From contig CAVWCC010000004.1 of assembly GCA_963753385.1 (NCBI GenBank), forward strand, positions 186,001 to 250,000: 64,000 nt of DNA, given 5' to 3'. Source of the DNA: JALZKA01 sp963753385. Its GTDB lineage: Bacteria > Actinomycetota > Thermoleophilia > Solirubrobacterales > 70-9. Below, one piece after another: positions 33,555 to 42,054 of the stretch. Positions within the stretch are counted from its first letter, which is position 1. Each line of letters opens with the position of its first letter. The translations under genes were made by a program, and so were the position numbers. The notes below the pieces were generated by a model. That model was not told the DNA's origin. It did no database searches and worked only from the letters and a program-made list of their open reading frames with translations.

Positions 33555-35269
33555 CGCTTCCGGGCCCCTTCCCGCCGGTAGTCGCGGGCCGCCGCCTCCG
33601 GCGTCAGGTAGCCGAGGGCGATGTCGCGCTCGATCAACGACGGGTCGCGTTCCTCGGGCGGTCCGTATCCACCTCCACCCGGCGACGCCATGTGGACGGC
33701 GTCCCCTCGCTCCAGCTTGATCCTGCTCGCCTTCGAGCGCATCGGCGGCTGCCAATCCTTGCCGTCCAGCGTGAAGCGAAGCTCGTTCGGTGCCCCTTCG
33801 CCGCCACCGGCGATGCCGTACGGGCGATGGTCCATGCGGTCGCCGAGAACGGTGACCTGGCAACCAGACTGAGTGACTCGAAAGCGGTACTGCGTGCCGC
33901 AGCCGCCGCGAAACTTTCCGGGCCCTCCGGAATCGGGTCGCAGCTGCCAGTAGTCGTGGATGATGGGAAAGCGGCGCTCGCACATCTCGAGCCCGAGCGC
34001 GCGCGCCATGCTCTGCGGGGTCGGCCCGTGCACCAGGCCGTCGCCGCGACGGCCGCCTCCGTAACCACCGGGATAGATGTAGGTCACGGCGAAGAACCGC
34101 CCCGTCGACTCGTTGTTGCCGGCGACCGTGAGGATCGCAGACGTGCCGAAGCACGCGGCGGTCGCGTCTTCGGGGATCGCCTGCGCCAGCGCCCCGTTGA
34201 CGGTCTCGATGACGCGACCGACGACCTCCAGGTAACCCGACACCGGCTTGGGGTACTCGACGGCTAGGCAACTCCCCGGCGGGATGGTGAAGCGGTAGGG
34301 GCGAAACGCGCCGCCGCTCACCGGCAGCGACGGGAACAGGTGCCTGATGGCGATGTGGCAGGACGCGATCGTCGTCGTCGCGCTGATGCCGGTCGGACCG
34401 ACCGTCGCCGGGTCGGTGCCGGTGAAGTCGAGGTGCATCGTGTCCCCGGCCACCTCGACCGCGACCGTGATCTTCACCGGGGCGGGCTCGACGCCGTCGT
34501 TGTCGAGCCAGTCGGTGAACTCGTACCGCCCGTCGGGGATGTCGGCGATCACCTTCCGTGCCGCAATCTCGGCGCGGTCGCTCAGCTCGGTCACGCACGC
34601 CTGGATGAGATCGGCGCCCCGCCGGTCGAACAGGCGCGTAAGCCGCTCGCGACCGGCGTTCAGCGCGGCAAGCATCGCGGCCATGTCGCCGCGCAGGTCC
34701 GCCTTCAGGCGCACGTTCTCCAGCAGCATGTCGAGCACGCCGTCGTTGAGCTCGCCCTCGCGACGCAGCAACAGCGGCGGGACCTGCACGCCCTCCTCGT
34801 GGATGTCGGTCGCGTGCGGCGTCCAGCCGCCGGGCGTGCTGCCGCCGATGTCCTGCCAGTGGGCGGTGCTGGCGAGCAGGAACTCGAGCTTGCCGTCGTA
34901 GAAGAACGGCGTTACCAGCTGGATGTCGTTGAGGTGTGTCCCACCCCGATAGACGTCGTTGGTGATCCAGATGTCGCCTTCCCTGAAGCCGCCCTGCGCC
35001 TCGGCCTTCTCGATGCAAAGCCGGACGGTGAACTGCATCTGGGCCAGGAAGACGGGCAACCCCTCCGCGCCTTGGGCGACCATCTCGCCCGTGTCGGGGG
35101 TGAAGATCCCGTCGGCCATGTCCTTGGACTCGGAGACGATGGGCGAGATCGCGGCGCGCATCAGTCGCAGGTCCATCTCGTCGACGATGCTCCCCAGCGC
35201 TCCCTGGATGACGCTCAGGGTGATCGGGTCCAGCGCGACCTCGCTCGTCGGCGACCCCTGGGCGATCAC
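33551..35269 (-). CDS. hyuB: Hydantoinase B/oxoprolinase-family subunit
   Basis: A 572-residue HyuB-type subunit that works with HyuA in ATP-dependent hydrolysis or carboxylation (N-methylhydantoinase, 5-oxoprolinase, acetone/acetophenone carboxylase families). Signature regions: DPITLSVIQGALGSIVDEMD, FREGDIWITNDVYRGGTHLN, TGTDPATVGPTGISATTTI, and the Gly-rich end MASPGGGGYGPPEERDP. Start GTG 35269 overlaps the hyuA stop (GTGA). No third, small subunit of the acetone-carboxylase type is seen nearby. Confidence 0.92.
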   Translation of the reverse strand: MIAQGSPTSEVALDPITLSVIQGALGSIVDEMDLRLMRAAISPIVSESKDMADGIFTPDTGEMVAQGAEGLPVFLAQMQFTVRLCIEKAEAQGGFREGDIWITNDVYRGGTHLNDIQLVTPFFYDGKLEFLLASTAHWQDIGGSTPGGWTPHATDIHEEGVQVPPLLLRREGELNDGVLDMLLENVRLKADLRGDMAAMLAALNAGRERLTRLFDRRGADLIQACVTELSDRAEIAARKVIADIPDGRYEFTDWLDNDGVEPAPVKITVAVEVAGDTMHLDFTGTDPATVGPTGISATTTIASCHIAIRHLFPSLPVSGGAFRPYRFTIPPGSCLAVEYPKPVSGYLEVVGRVIETVNGALAQAIPEDATAACFGTSAILTVAGNNESTGRFFAVTYIYPGGYGGGRRGDGLVHGPTPQSMARALGLEMCERRFPIIHDYWQLRPDSGGPGKFRGGCGTQYRFRVTQSGCQVTVLGDRMDHRPYGIAGGGEGAPNELRFTLDGKDWQPPMRSKASRIKLERGDAVHMASPGGGGYGPPEERDPSLIERDIALGYLTPEAAARDYRREGARKR

Positions 35270-37287
35270 GGGCCCAACTCCACGATCAGGTTGTGCCACT
35301 CGTCGACGTGGCCCGATGTGTTCGGCTCCATGAAGAAGGTCGTGTCCCCCTGCTCGATGACGCACGGCCCGGCCACGGCACCGCCGACCCGCAGGCCACG
35401 GCGATCGTGAACGGCGGCGACCAGCCAGGTGCCGTCGCAGTAGACCTCGCGCTCGACCGTCGGCAGCGCCCCGCCCGCGCCCTCGATCTCGAAGCGGCGA
35501 CTGTCGACGAGGCGCCGCCTGCCGATCACCGTCGCCCGGACGTTGACCAGACGCCGTGGCCGCTCGAGCGTCGTGATGAACTCGCGCTCGTAGCGCTCCT
35601 CGAACGCGCGCTCGAGGTCGGCGACGAGAGTCTTGGACTGCGGATCGAACTCGATCGTGAGGGTGTGCAGCTGGCCCTCGTAGCAGACGTCCGCGCTGTA
35701 CTCGACGCTGGAGGACTCGACGTCGATGTCGTCACTGGCCAGCTCGGTCGCGCCCCAGTCCGCGTGGTCGTGGCACGCGGCGACGATCTCGTCGACGACG
35801 GTAGCGTCGAGCGGGCGGTCGATCGTGCGCACCGTGTCGTAGCGCACGTCGGCAAGCAGCGAGCCCATCGCGCTCAGCACGCCCGGATATGGCGGCACGA
35901 GCACGCGCTGCATGCCGAGCAGGCGCGCGATGGCCGTGGCGTGCAGGGGCCCGGCGCCCCCGAACGGGACGTACGCGAAGTCGCGCGGATCGAGGCCACG
36001 CTCGATAGTCATCATCCGGATGAGATTCGCCATGTTGTTGTTGGCGACCTCGAGGATCCCCGCGGCGGCCTCGTCGAGGTCCAGGCCGAGCTCGCCACCG
36101 AGCCGAGCGACCACCGTGCGTGCGGCCTCGATGTCCAGGGTCCGGGAGGTCCCGATGCGCGACTGCACGCCGATCCGTCCGAGGACGACGTTCGCGTCGG
36201 TCACGGTCGGCTGCTGACCGCCGCGTCCCCACGCCGCCGGGCCGGGGTCCGCGCCGACGCTCTGCGGGCCGACGTGCAGGAGTCCCCCGTCGTCGACCCA
36301 CGCCACGCTCCCGCCACCGGCGCCGATCGACGCGACGTCGACCGTGGGCAGGCGCAACGGCATCCGGAAGCCGAGTTGGGTCTCCTCGGTGACCCGAGCG
36401 CGACCGTCCGACACGATGGCGACGTCGAAGCTCGTGCCACCCATGTCGGCGGTGACGATGTCCGACACGCCGACCTGCCGGGCGACGTTGATCGCTCCGA
36501 CGACACCCGCGGCGGGCCCGGAGCGAATCAGCCGTGCCGCCCGGTCGCGGACCTTGGCGAGCCCGACGACGCCACCGTTGGACTGCATGATCGCGACGTG
36601 ATGGGCGTAACCGGCTGCGCGCAGGTCGCGTTCGAGCGTCCGCGCGTACTCCTCGACAGCGGGAGACACATACGCCTGGATGCACGTGGTGCTGATGCGC
36701 TCGAACTCATGGAACTCGCGCAGGACGTCGGACGAGAGCACGACCGTCACGCCCGGACACGTGCGAGCGATGATCTCCCGTGCGCGGGCTTCGTGAGCCG
36801 GATTCGCGTAGGAGTTCAGGAACGCGACGACGATGCACTCGACGCCCTCCCGGGCCAACGTCGTGGAAGCTTCCGCGACGGCGTCCTCGTCGAGGGCGGT
36901 GACGACATTGCCGAGGTAGTCCAGGCGCTCGGTGATCTCCAGCCGCCGGTCGCGGGGGACGAGTGGGTCGGCGACGCCCCACATGCCATACGTCTGCGGT
37001 CGATCGCGACGACCCAGCTCGAGGATGTCGCTGAAACCGCGCGTCGCGAGCAGACCGGTCTTGGCGCCGTTGCGCTGGATCAGGATGTTGGTCGCGACGG
37101 TGATCCCGTGCGAGAACGCGACGATCGATCGCGCATCGATCTGTGCCGCGGCAAGCGCGTCCGACACCGCTCGGCTCGGGGCGGCAGGCGTCGAGGGCAC
37201 CTTCATCGTGACGAGCCCGCGCTCCTTGTCGACCGCCCAGAGATCGGTGAAGGTCCCGCCGACGTCGATGCCGACGACGGTGCTCAC
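35266..37287 (-). CDS. hyuA: Hydantoinase A/oxoprolinase-family subunit
   Basis: A 673-residue ATP-binding ASKHA-fold subunit. The phosphate-1 loop is VVGIDVGGTFTDLWAVDKE, then FSHGITVATNILIQRNGAKT. A second ATP contact is IVTADMGGTSFDVAIVSDG, and YVPFGGAGPLHATAIARLL marks the C-terminal half. The enzyme would phosphorylate a carbonyl or amide oxygen of the substrate, which HyuB then processes. The GTG at 37287 overlaps the preceding AhpD-like gene's stop. The true substrate (hydantoin, lactam or ketone) cannot be assigned from sequence alone; the catabolic context slightly favours a ketone or cyclic amide. Confidence 0.92.
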   Translation of the reverse strand: MSTVVGIDVGGTFTDLWAVDKERGLVTMKVPSTPAAPSRAVSDALAAAQIDARSIVAFSHGITVATNILIQRNGAKTGLLATRGFSDILELGRRDRPQTYGMWGVADPLVPRDRRLEITERLDYLGNVVTALDEDAVAEASTTLAREGVECIVVAFLNSYANPAHEARAREIIARTCPGVTVVLSSDVLREFHEFERISTTCIQAYVSPAVEEYARTLERDLRAAGYAHHVAIMQSNGGVVGLAKVRDRAARLIRSGPAAGVVGAINVARQVGVSDIVTADMGGTSFDVAIVSDGRARVTEETQLGFRMPLRLPTVDVASIGAGGGSVAWVDDGGLLHVGPQSVGADPGPAAWGRGGQQPTVTDANVVLGRIGVQSRIGTSRTLDIEAARTVVARLGGELGLDLDEAAAGILEVANNNMANLIRMMTIERGLDPRDFAYVPFGGAGPLHATAIARLLGMQRVLVPPYPGVLSAMGSLLADVRYDTVRTIDRPLDATVVDEIVAACHDHADWGATELASDDIDVESSSVEYSADVCYEGQLHTLTIEFDPQSKTLVADLERAFEERYEREFITTLERPRRLVNVRATVIGRRRLVDSRRFEIEGAGGALPTVEREVYCDGTWLVAAVHDRRGLRVGGAVAGPCVIEQGDTTFFMEPNTSGHVDEWHNLIVELGP

Positions 37288-38060
37288 GTCGCCGCGGGGT
37301 GCTCGGTCAGCCGCTCGAGCACCTGATAGGCCTCGAGGAACGCCGGCATCCCGCCGGCGGCAATCGCGACGAGCATCGCCTCGATCGCCTCCTGCGAGGT
37401 TCCTCCGCCCTCGAACGCGCCCTTCAAGTGGTGCTCGACGCCGAACGGGTAGCGATCAACCGCGTTGATCGCGACGATCATGAGCTCCTTGTGCTTGCGC
37501 AGGAACGGCCCATCCGCGATCACGCGCGCGCGGTGGTGGTAGTACGCCTCGAAGTAGTCGGGCGCCGCGGCGGTCATCGCGGCTACCCACGCCGGCAGTT
37601 CGCCGTAGACCCCCGCGAAGTACTCGAGCATCTCCTCGCGCGAGGCTCTCCGCTCGTCGTTGGCACCGTCCGGCGCGCCCTCCAGCGCGGGGAAGTGATC
37701 GAAGCACTCGAGGCTGCGCAGCAAGACGCTGATGCCCCGCGACAGGACGCCCGCCATCAGCCCGTCGATCAGCTCATCTCGGGTGAGCCCGGCCTGCAGC
37801 GCGCGGGACATCGCGCGGGCCCTGAGTTCGTCGTGACCGTGGATGGTCCCGATCAGGTATAGGGCGAAGAGCTTGACCTTGGCCGGAAGCGCCCCGTCGC
37901 TGACGATCGGCTCGACGAAGCGGCCGAGGTCGTCGAGCTGCGCGTTGCCGATGCCGCCCGCCGCCGCGGCGGCGGCGTCCAAGGGCAGGAGCTGCGACAT
38001 GACGTTGTCGCCGAGGCTCGCGTCTAGTCCGGCGGCACTGGCGCTTCCGGGTTCAACCAT
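37284..38060 (-). CDS. Carboxymuconolactone decarboxylase/AhpD-like protein, two-domain
   Basis: A 258-residue, all-helical protein with two AhpD-like halves. The first is around LFALYLIGTIHGHDELRARA, then AGLTRDELIDGL. The second is around YYHHRARVIADGPFLRKHKE, LMIVAINAVDR and GTSQEAIEAMLVAIAAGGM. The CxxC of peroxide-reducing AhpD is absent, so a lyase, decarboxylase or ligand-binding role is more likely. The ATG at 38060 overlaps the ACP gene by 8 bases. It is the second gene of the nine-gene operon. Confidence 0.82.
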   Translation of the reverse strand: MVEPGSASAAGLDASLGDNVMSQLLPLDAAAAAAGGIGNAQLDDLGRFVEPIVSDGALPAKVKLFALYLIGTIHGHDELRARAMSRALQAGLTRDELIDGLMAGVLSRGISVLLRSLECFDHFPALEGAPDGANDERRASREEMLEYFAGVYGELPAWVAAMTAAAPDYFEAYYHHRARVIADGPFLRKHKELMIVAINAVDRYPFGVEHHLKGAFEGGGTSQEAIEAMLVAIAAGGMPAFLEAYQVLERLTEHPAAT

Positions 38061-38352
38061 CGGATCGCCCCGGGAATGCCCTCTGTCGGCTGAGACCGGC
38101 AACGCGCGCCGTGACGAAGTCGACCGCGTGTCCGATCGTCCGGACGTCTCTCAGCTCCTTCGCTCGCGCGGAAACGCCGTAACGACCCTCGACCAAGCGC
38201 AGCACGTCGAGCGATTCGATCCCGAGTTCATCCCACGTCGCATGCACGGCGATGACGTCGCGATCGACACCACGGCGAACGAGAGTCTCGACCAGGTCAT
38301 GCGCGATGCGGTCCCGCGTCGTCACGCGGTCGCGTCCTTGGTGCTCGCGCAT
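38053..38352 (-). CDS. Acyl carrier protein heading a catabolic operon
   Basis: A 99-residue carrier protein. The phosphopantetheine site is DELGIESLDVLRLVE (Ser47), with Glu in place of the more usual Asp before Ser. The following helix (VEGRYGVSARAKELRDVRTI) is more basic than fatty-acid ACPs, and the C-terminus is Arg-rich. It differs clearly from the acpP at 6827. A start at the GTG nine codons in is possible. It is the first gene behind the strong promoter at 38455-38484. An ACP leading a CoA-type degradation operon is odd and suggests a carrier-bound intermediate. Confidence 0.8.
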   Translation of the reverse strand: MREHQGRDRVTTRDRIAHDLVETLVRRGVDRDVIAVHATWDELGIESLDVLRLVEGRYGVSARAKELRDVRTIGHAVDFVTARVAGLSRQRAFPGRSDG

Positions 38353-38440
38353 CTGTTCGTGATCACGTGCGGCAAGAAGTTGGTTTGAGCTCGACCGAAA
38401 ACGCCGAGCGCGACCCTGAGTGGGCAGGTGCTCTTTCTGG

Positions 38441-38455
38441 TAGACTCCCTGTCTA
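38441..38455. promoter_or_regulatory. Perfect TAGAC-N5-GTCTA operator at the nine-gene operon promoter
   Basis: TAGAC-TCCCT-GTCTA is a perfect 5+5 inverted repeat that abuts the -10 box of the minus-strand promoter (shared base 38455), the ideal place for a repressor to block initiation. Near copies stand at 24352, 44637, 50626 and 61195. TetR-family proteins are encoded at 44759 and 63699. Confidence 0.65.
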
Positions 38456-38484
38456 CTATACCGACACTACGTCAGGCATGTCAA
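38455..38484 (-). promoter_or_regulatory. Near-consensus promoter of the nine-gene operon
   Basis: On the minus strand TTGACA (38484-38479), an 18-base spacer and TATAGT (38460-38455) form a sigma-70-like promoter, about 100 bases before the ACP gene. Its -35 region lies only 17 bases from the ATG of the divergent SDR gene at 38501. Confidence 0.7.
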
Positions 38485-38500
38485 CTACCAGGGGACTCGA

Positions 38501-39319
38501 ATGACCAACAGCGCCGAGGCAATCATCCCTCAGGCCGTCACCCCCACTCACGCACACGACGTCGGCGACAAGGTGATCGTTCTCGCCGGCGCCGGCGCGA
38601 TCGGGACGGCCACCGCTCGCAGACTTGGAGCCGGTGGAGCGAAGCTCGTGATCGGCGACATCAGCTCGGACGCCGCCGAGGCAGCCGCTGACGCGGCGCG
38701 CCAGGAGGGCGGAGAGGCCCGACCGGTGCGCGCCGACATCTCCGAGGAAGGCGACGTCGCTCGCATCGTCACCGAGGCCGCGGATCGCTTCGGGCGCATC
38801 GACGGCCTCTTCAACGTCGCGGCCGACCTATCGCCCGAGAATCTGGGCAACGACAAGGATGCGCTCGGTATCCCCCTTGACGTGTGGCGCCACACGCTCG
38901 ACGTGAACCTCACCGGATACCTCCTGACGATCCGGGCCGCGCTCCCGCACATGCTGGAACAGGGCGCCGGCGCGATCGTCAACGTGATCTCCGCCGCCGC
39001 CTACGTCGGCGAGCCCGAGCGCGTCGCGTACGGGGTGAGCAAAGCAGGGCTGACCGCCCTCACCCGGCACCTCGCCCGCCGGTACGGCAAGGAAGGCATC
39101 ACCGCGAATGCCATTTCGCCCGGCGGGGTGCCCACCGAGGGAACCCGCCGCGAGGTAGGCGACGAGGCGCTCGCCGCCTACCTCGCCACCCTACCCTCGC
39201 CGCGCCTTGGAACCCCCGACGACATCGCCGCGATGGCCGTACATCTCCTCTCAGCCGACGGACGGTGGATCAACGGCCAGTGCATCTGCGTCGACGGCGG
39301 CGGGACGATGCGTCCCTGA
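38501..39319 (+). CDS. SDR-family oxidoreductase
   Basis: A 272-residue short-chain dehydrogenase with a 20-residue N-terminal extension. The cofactor loop is VIVLAGAGAIGTATARRL, lacking the usual TG at its front. It has LVIGDISSDAAE (Asp, NAD+ preference), the catalytic Ser region VNVISAAAYVGEPERV, YGVSKAGL with Tyr and Lys, and WINGQCICVDGGGTM at the end. The ATG at 38501 has AGGGGAC a few bases upstream. It is the first of four plus-strand genes (two SDRs, SnoaL-like, ferredoxin reductase) divergent from the nine-gene operon, so both arms may share control through the operator at 38441. Confidence 0.88.
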   Translation: MTNSAEAIIPQAVTPTHAHDVGDKVIVLAGAGAIGTATARRLGAGGAKLVIGDISSDAAEAAADAARQEGGEARPVRADISEEGDVARIVTEAADRFGRIDGLFNVAADLSPENLGNDKDALGIPLDVWRHTLDVNLTGYLLTIRAALPHMLEQGAGAIVNVISAAAYVGEPERVAYGVSKAGLTALTRHLARRYGKEGITANAISPGGVPTEGTRREVGDEALAAYLATLPSPRLGTPDDIAAMAVHLLSADGRWINGQCICVDGGGTMRP

Positions 39320-39347
39320 CGCGGGCGCGGCCCTTCGCGCTCGTGGG

Positions 39348-40283
39348 ATGAGGGAAGCGCTGCGACTGGACGGCCGCGTCGCGATCGTCACCGGCGCGGG
39401 CCGCGGCCTCGGGCGCGCATACGCGCTCCTGCTGGCGGAGCGCGGAGCCGCCGTCGTCGTCAACGACACGGGCGGGTCCAAGGACGGAACGGGGGCAGAC
39501 ACCGCGGTCGCAGACGGGGTGGTCGCGGAGATCGTCGCGCGGGGCGGCACGGCGGTCGCAAGCACCGCGAGCGTCGCGGAGCCCGACGGCGCGCGGAGCA
39601 TCGTGGCCACCGCGGTCGAGCAGCTGGGCGGCGTCGACATCCTCATCAACAACGCTGGGGTCCTGACGCCCGAGCGCTTCCCCGAGGACGGATCGGACCT
39701 CTTCTCGAGGGTGATCGGGGTCAGCCTGCTCGGTACGTTCCTCGTGACACAGGCCGCGTGGCCGCACCTGCTCGAGAGCGGTCACGGACGCGTGCTGATG
39801 ACGACGTCCTCGGCGATCTTCGGCTCGGCCCCGGTCCCGTCGTACTCGTGCGCGAAGTCAGGTCTCATCGGGCTCGCCCGCAGCCTCGGCCAGCTCGGGG
39901 CCGAGCATGACATCAGGGTCAACCTGCTCTGCCCCACCGCGAGCACACGGCTGGTCGGCGATCCCGAGATCCGCCGTCGAGCAGGCATCAACATGACCGA
40001 ATCGCCGGATCAGGAGGGCCGCGGCACGCCCGAGCAGGTCGCGCCGCTAGCGCTCGTGCTCGTGCATGACGACTGCCCCGTCAACGGCGAGATCCTTGCC
40101 TCCAACGGGCTGACGATCGCGCGCATCTTCCTCGGCGTGACCGCCGGGTTCACCGGTGTCGCAGACGACCCCGAGGCGCTAATGGAGACCTTCGCCACCG
40201 CGATGGGAACCACGGACTTTCACGAGCCGGCCTCGGGCGCGGATTATCAGCGGCTGCGGGCCGAACGAAGCCTCGCCCACTAG
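39348..40283 (+). CDS. SDR-family oxidoreductase (MFE-2/3-hydroxyacyl-CoA dehydrogenase-like)
   Basis: A 311-residue SDR. The N-terminus LRLDGRVAIVTGAGRGLGRA followed by VVVNDTGGSKDGTGADT is typical of the dehydrogenase domain of peroxisomal-type multifunctional enzyme 2 and its bacterial relatives, which oxidise 3-hydroxyacyl-CoA. The catalytic set is MTTSSAIFGSAPVPSYSCAK (Ser, Tyr, Lys). The C-terminal 60 residues extend past the SDR core as in that group. I chose ATG 39348, 29 bases after the previous stop; the in-frame sequence upstream is the preceding gene's shadow. A beta-oxidation-like role fits the crotonase and thiolase-like genes in the divergent operon. Confidence 0.88.
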   Translation: MREALRLDGRVAIVTGAGRGLGRAYALLLAERGAAVVVNDTGGSKDGTGADTAVADGVVAEIVARGGTAVASTASVAEPDGARSIVATAVEQLGGVDILINNAGVLTPERFPEDGSDLFSRVIGVSLLGTFLVTQAAWPHLLESGHGRVLMTTSSAIFGSAPVPSYSCAKSGLIGLARSLGQLGAEHDIRVNLLCPTASTRLVGDPEIRRRAGINMTESPDQEGRGTPEQVAPLALVLVHDDCPVNGEILASNGLTIARIFLGVTAGFTGVADDPEALMETFATAMGTTDFHEPASGADYQRLRAERSLAH

Positions 40284-40309
40284 CCAACCGCGTCAAAGGA
40301 GACAAACGT

Positions 40310-40681
40310 ATGTCCGACATCGACGAGATCAGGCAGCTGACCACGAGGTACAACCACGCGCGCGACGCGCTGGACACCGCCGCCTGGCTGGAATGCTGGA
40401 CGGAGGACGGCATCTACGAACGCGAGGATGTCGGACAGCGCCTCGCCGGACACGAAGAGCTAGCGAGTCTCTTCTCGGGAGGCGCACCCGCCGGCCGCCA
40501 CGTCACCTCAGAGCACCTCATCGAGGTCAACGGCGACACCGCCACGCAGCGCTGCTACCTCCAGTACCTGGATCCGGCCAACGGACACGCCGTGGCCCTG
40601 TTCGCGATCTACGAGGACGAGCTCGTGCGACAGGACGGCCGCTGGCGCTTCCGGGCGCGGCGCATCCGCCCGGAGAAGTGA
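40310..40681 (+). CDS. SnoaL-like/NTF2-fold protein
   Basis: A 123-residue NTF2-fold protein of the SnoaL-like group: IDEIRQLTTRYNHARDALDT, then WTEDGIYEREDVG, AGRHVTSEHLIEVNGDTAT and WRFRARRIRPEK at the end. The Tyr-Asn-His and Asp positions of the first helix match those used by ring-hydroxylation accessory or steroid-isomerase-like members, but a reaction cannot be assigned. A strong ribosome site (AAAGGAG) precedes the ATG. The stop overlaps the ferredoxin reductase GTG (GTGA). Confidence 0.82.
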   Translation: MSDIDEIRQLTTRYNHARDALDTAAWLECWTEDGIYEREDVGQRLAGHEELASLFSGGAPAGRHVTSEHLIEVNGDTATQRCYLQYLDPANGHAVALFAIYEDELVRQDGRWRFRARRIRPEK

Positions 40682-42048
40682 CGAGGACCGCAGTGATCGG
40701 CGCGGGGCCGGCAGGCTTCTATGCCTGCGCGGCTCTGCTCGAAAAGGGGTTCGCCGTCGACCTCTACGACCAACTCCCGACGCCGTTCGGTTTGGTCCGA
40801 TTCGGGGTCGCGCCCGACCACCCCAAGATCAAGTCCGTCATCAAGAAGTACGAGGCGACCGCCACGCACGACCGCTTCAACTTCTACGGCGGAGTAGCGC
40901 TCGGCCGGGACATCACCCGGGCCGAGCTGCTCGAGCGCTACCACGCGGTGACCTACACGGTCGGGTCGTCGACCGACAACCGTCTCGGTATCGCGGGCGA
41001 AGAGCTCGCCGGCTCGCACGCGGCCACGGACTTCGTCGCCTGGTACAACGGCCACCCGTCGCATGCGGACCGCGAGTTCGACCTGTCCGGCGAGCGCGCA
41101 GTCGTCGTCGGCAACGGCAACGTCGCGATCGACGTGGCGCGGATGCTCGCTCTCCACCCCGACGAGCTGGCGACGACGGACACCGCCGACCATGCGCTGC
41201 ACGCGCTGGCCGCATCGAACGTCCAGGAGATCGTCCTGCTCGGCCGCCGCGGCCCCGCGCAAGCCGCCTTCACGAACCCCGAGCTGCGGGAGCTCGGCGA
41301 GCTGTCGCGCGCCGAGGTCATCGTGGACGCGCACGACCTCCAGCTGAACGCCGCCAGCCTTGCGTGGCTGAACTCCGACCAGGCCCAGGCGACCAACCGC
41401 AGGAACGTCGAAACGCTGCGCGACTACGCGGCCCGCGACGTCGACTCGTCGCAGAAGACCCACCGCGTCGTCCTTCGCTTCCTGACCTCACCGGTAGAGA
41501 TCATCGGCGACGAGCGCGTCGAGGGAGTCCGCGTGGTTCGGAACAGGATCGAGGCGGACGCCGCCGGCCAGCCGCGCGCGGTCCCGACGGATCTCACCGA
41601 GGTCATCCCGTGCAACCTCGTGTTGCGCTCGATCGGATACCGGGGCGAGCCGGTCGACGAGGTCCCGTTCGATGACCGACGAGGCCTGATCCGCAACCAC
41701 GACGGTCGGGTGGTGGACGAGACCGGCGTCGTCCAGCCCGGCGAGTACGTCGCGGGCTGGATCAAGCGCGGCCCCTCCGGCGTGATCGGGACAAATAAGA
41801 AGTGCGCGGCTGACACCGTCCAGCGCCTGCTCGAAGATCACCACGCCGGGCGGCTCAACGCGCCAACGGCTGACGACGACATCGAGCATTGGCTGTGCGA
41901 CCGGGTGCCGTCGCTCGTCACCTGGCAGGGCTGGGAGCGCATCGACGCCCACGAGCGGGCTCTCGGCGCGCCCCACCGCCGCCCACGCGTCAAGCTCGTC
42001 GACGTCGAGGCGATGACGGCCATCGCCGCGAGCCGTCCAGCGGCTTAG
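40678..42048 (+). CDS. fprA: Ferredoxin-NADP+ reductase, adrenodoxin-reductase type (FprA-like)
   Basis: A 456-residue FAD protein that passes electrons from NADPH to ferredoxin. The FAD motif is TAVIGAGPAGFYACAALL, then YDQLPTPFGLVRFGVAPDHP, a signature of adrenodoxin reductase and mycobacterial FprA. The NADP motif is AVVVGNGNVAIDVARML and the C-terminal FAD contact is AGWIKRGPSGVIGTNKKCA. The start GTG at 40678 overlaps the SnoaL stop. The small ferredoxin at 61233 is a candidate partner. No P450 or Rieske oxygenase is in the window, so the final acceptor is elsewhere. Confidence 0.92.
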   Translation: MTRTAVIGAGPAGFYACAALLEKGFAVDLYDQLPTPFGLVRFGVAPDHPKIKSVIKKYEATATHDRFNFYGGVALGRDITRAELLERYHAVTYTVGSSTDNRLGIAGEELAGSHAATDFVAWYNGHPSHADREFDLSGERAVVVGNGNVAIDVARMLALHPDELATTDTADHALHALAASNVQEIVLLGRRGPAQAAFTNPELRELGELSRAEVIVDAHDLQLNAASLAWLNSDQAQATNRRNVETLRDYAARDVDSSQKTHRVVLRFLTSPVEIIGDERVEGVRVVRNRIEADAAGQPRAVPTDLTEVIPCNLVLRSIGYRGEPVDEVPFDDRRGLIRNHDGRVVDETGVVQPGEYVAGWIKRGPSGVIGTNKKCAADTVQRLLEDHHAGRLNAPTADDDIEHWLCDRVPSLVTWQGWERIDAHERALGAPHRRPRVKLVDVEAMTAIAASRPAA

Positions 42049-42054
42049 CGCTCC

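Noticed and set aside
35293..37326. A 677-codon open frame on the plus strand
   Set aside because: It is the antisense shadow of hyuA, common in GC-rich DNA; the plus-strand translation has no recognisable motif, while the minus strand carries ASKHA motifs throughout.
37284..38060. AhpD-type peroxidase
   Set aside because: The CxxC redox pair that defines AhpD is absent in both halves.
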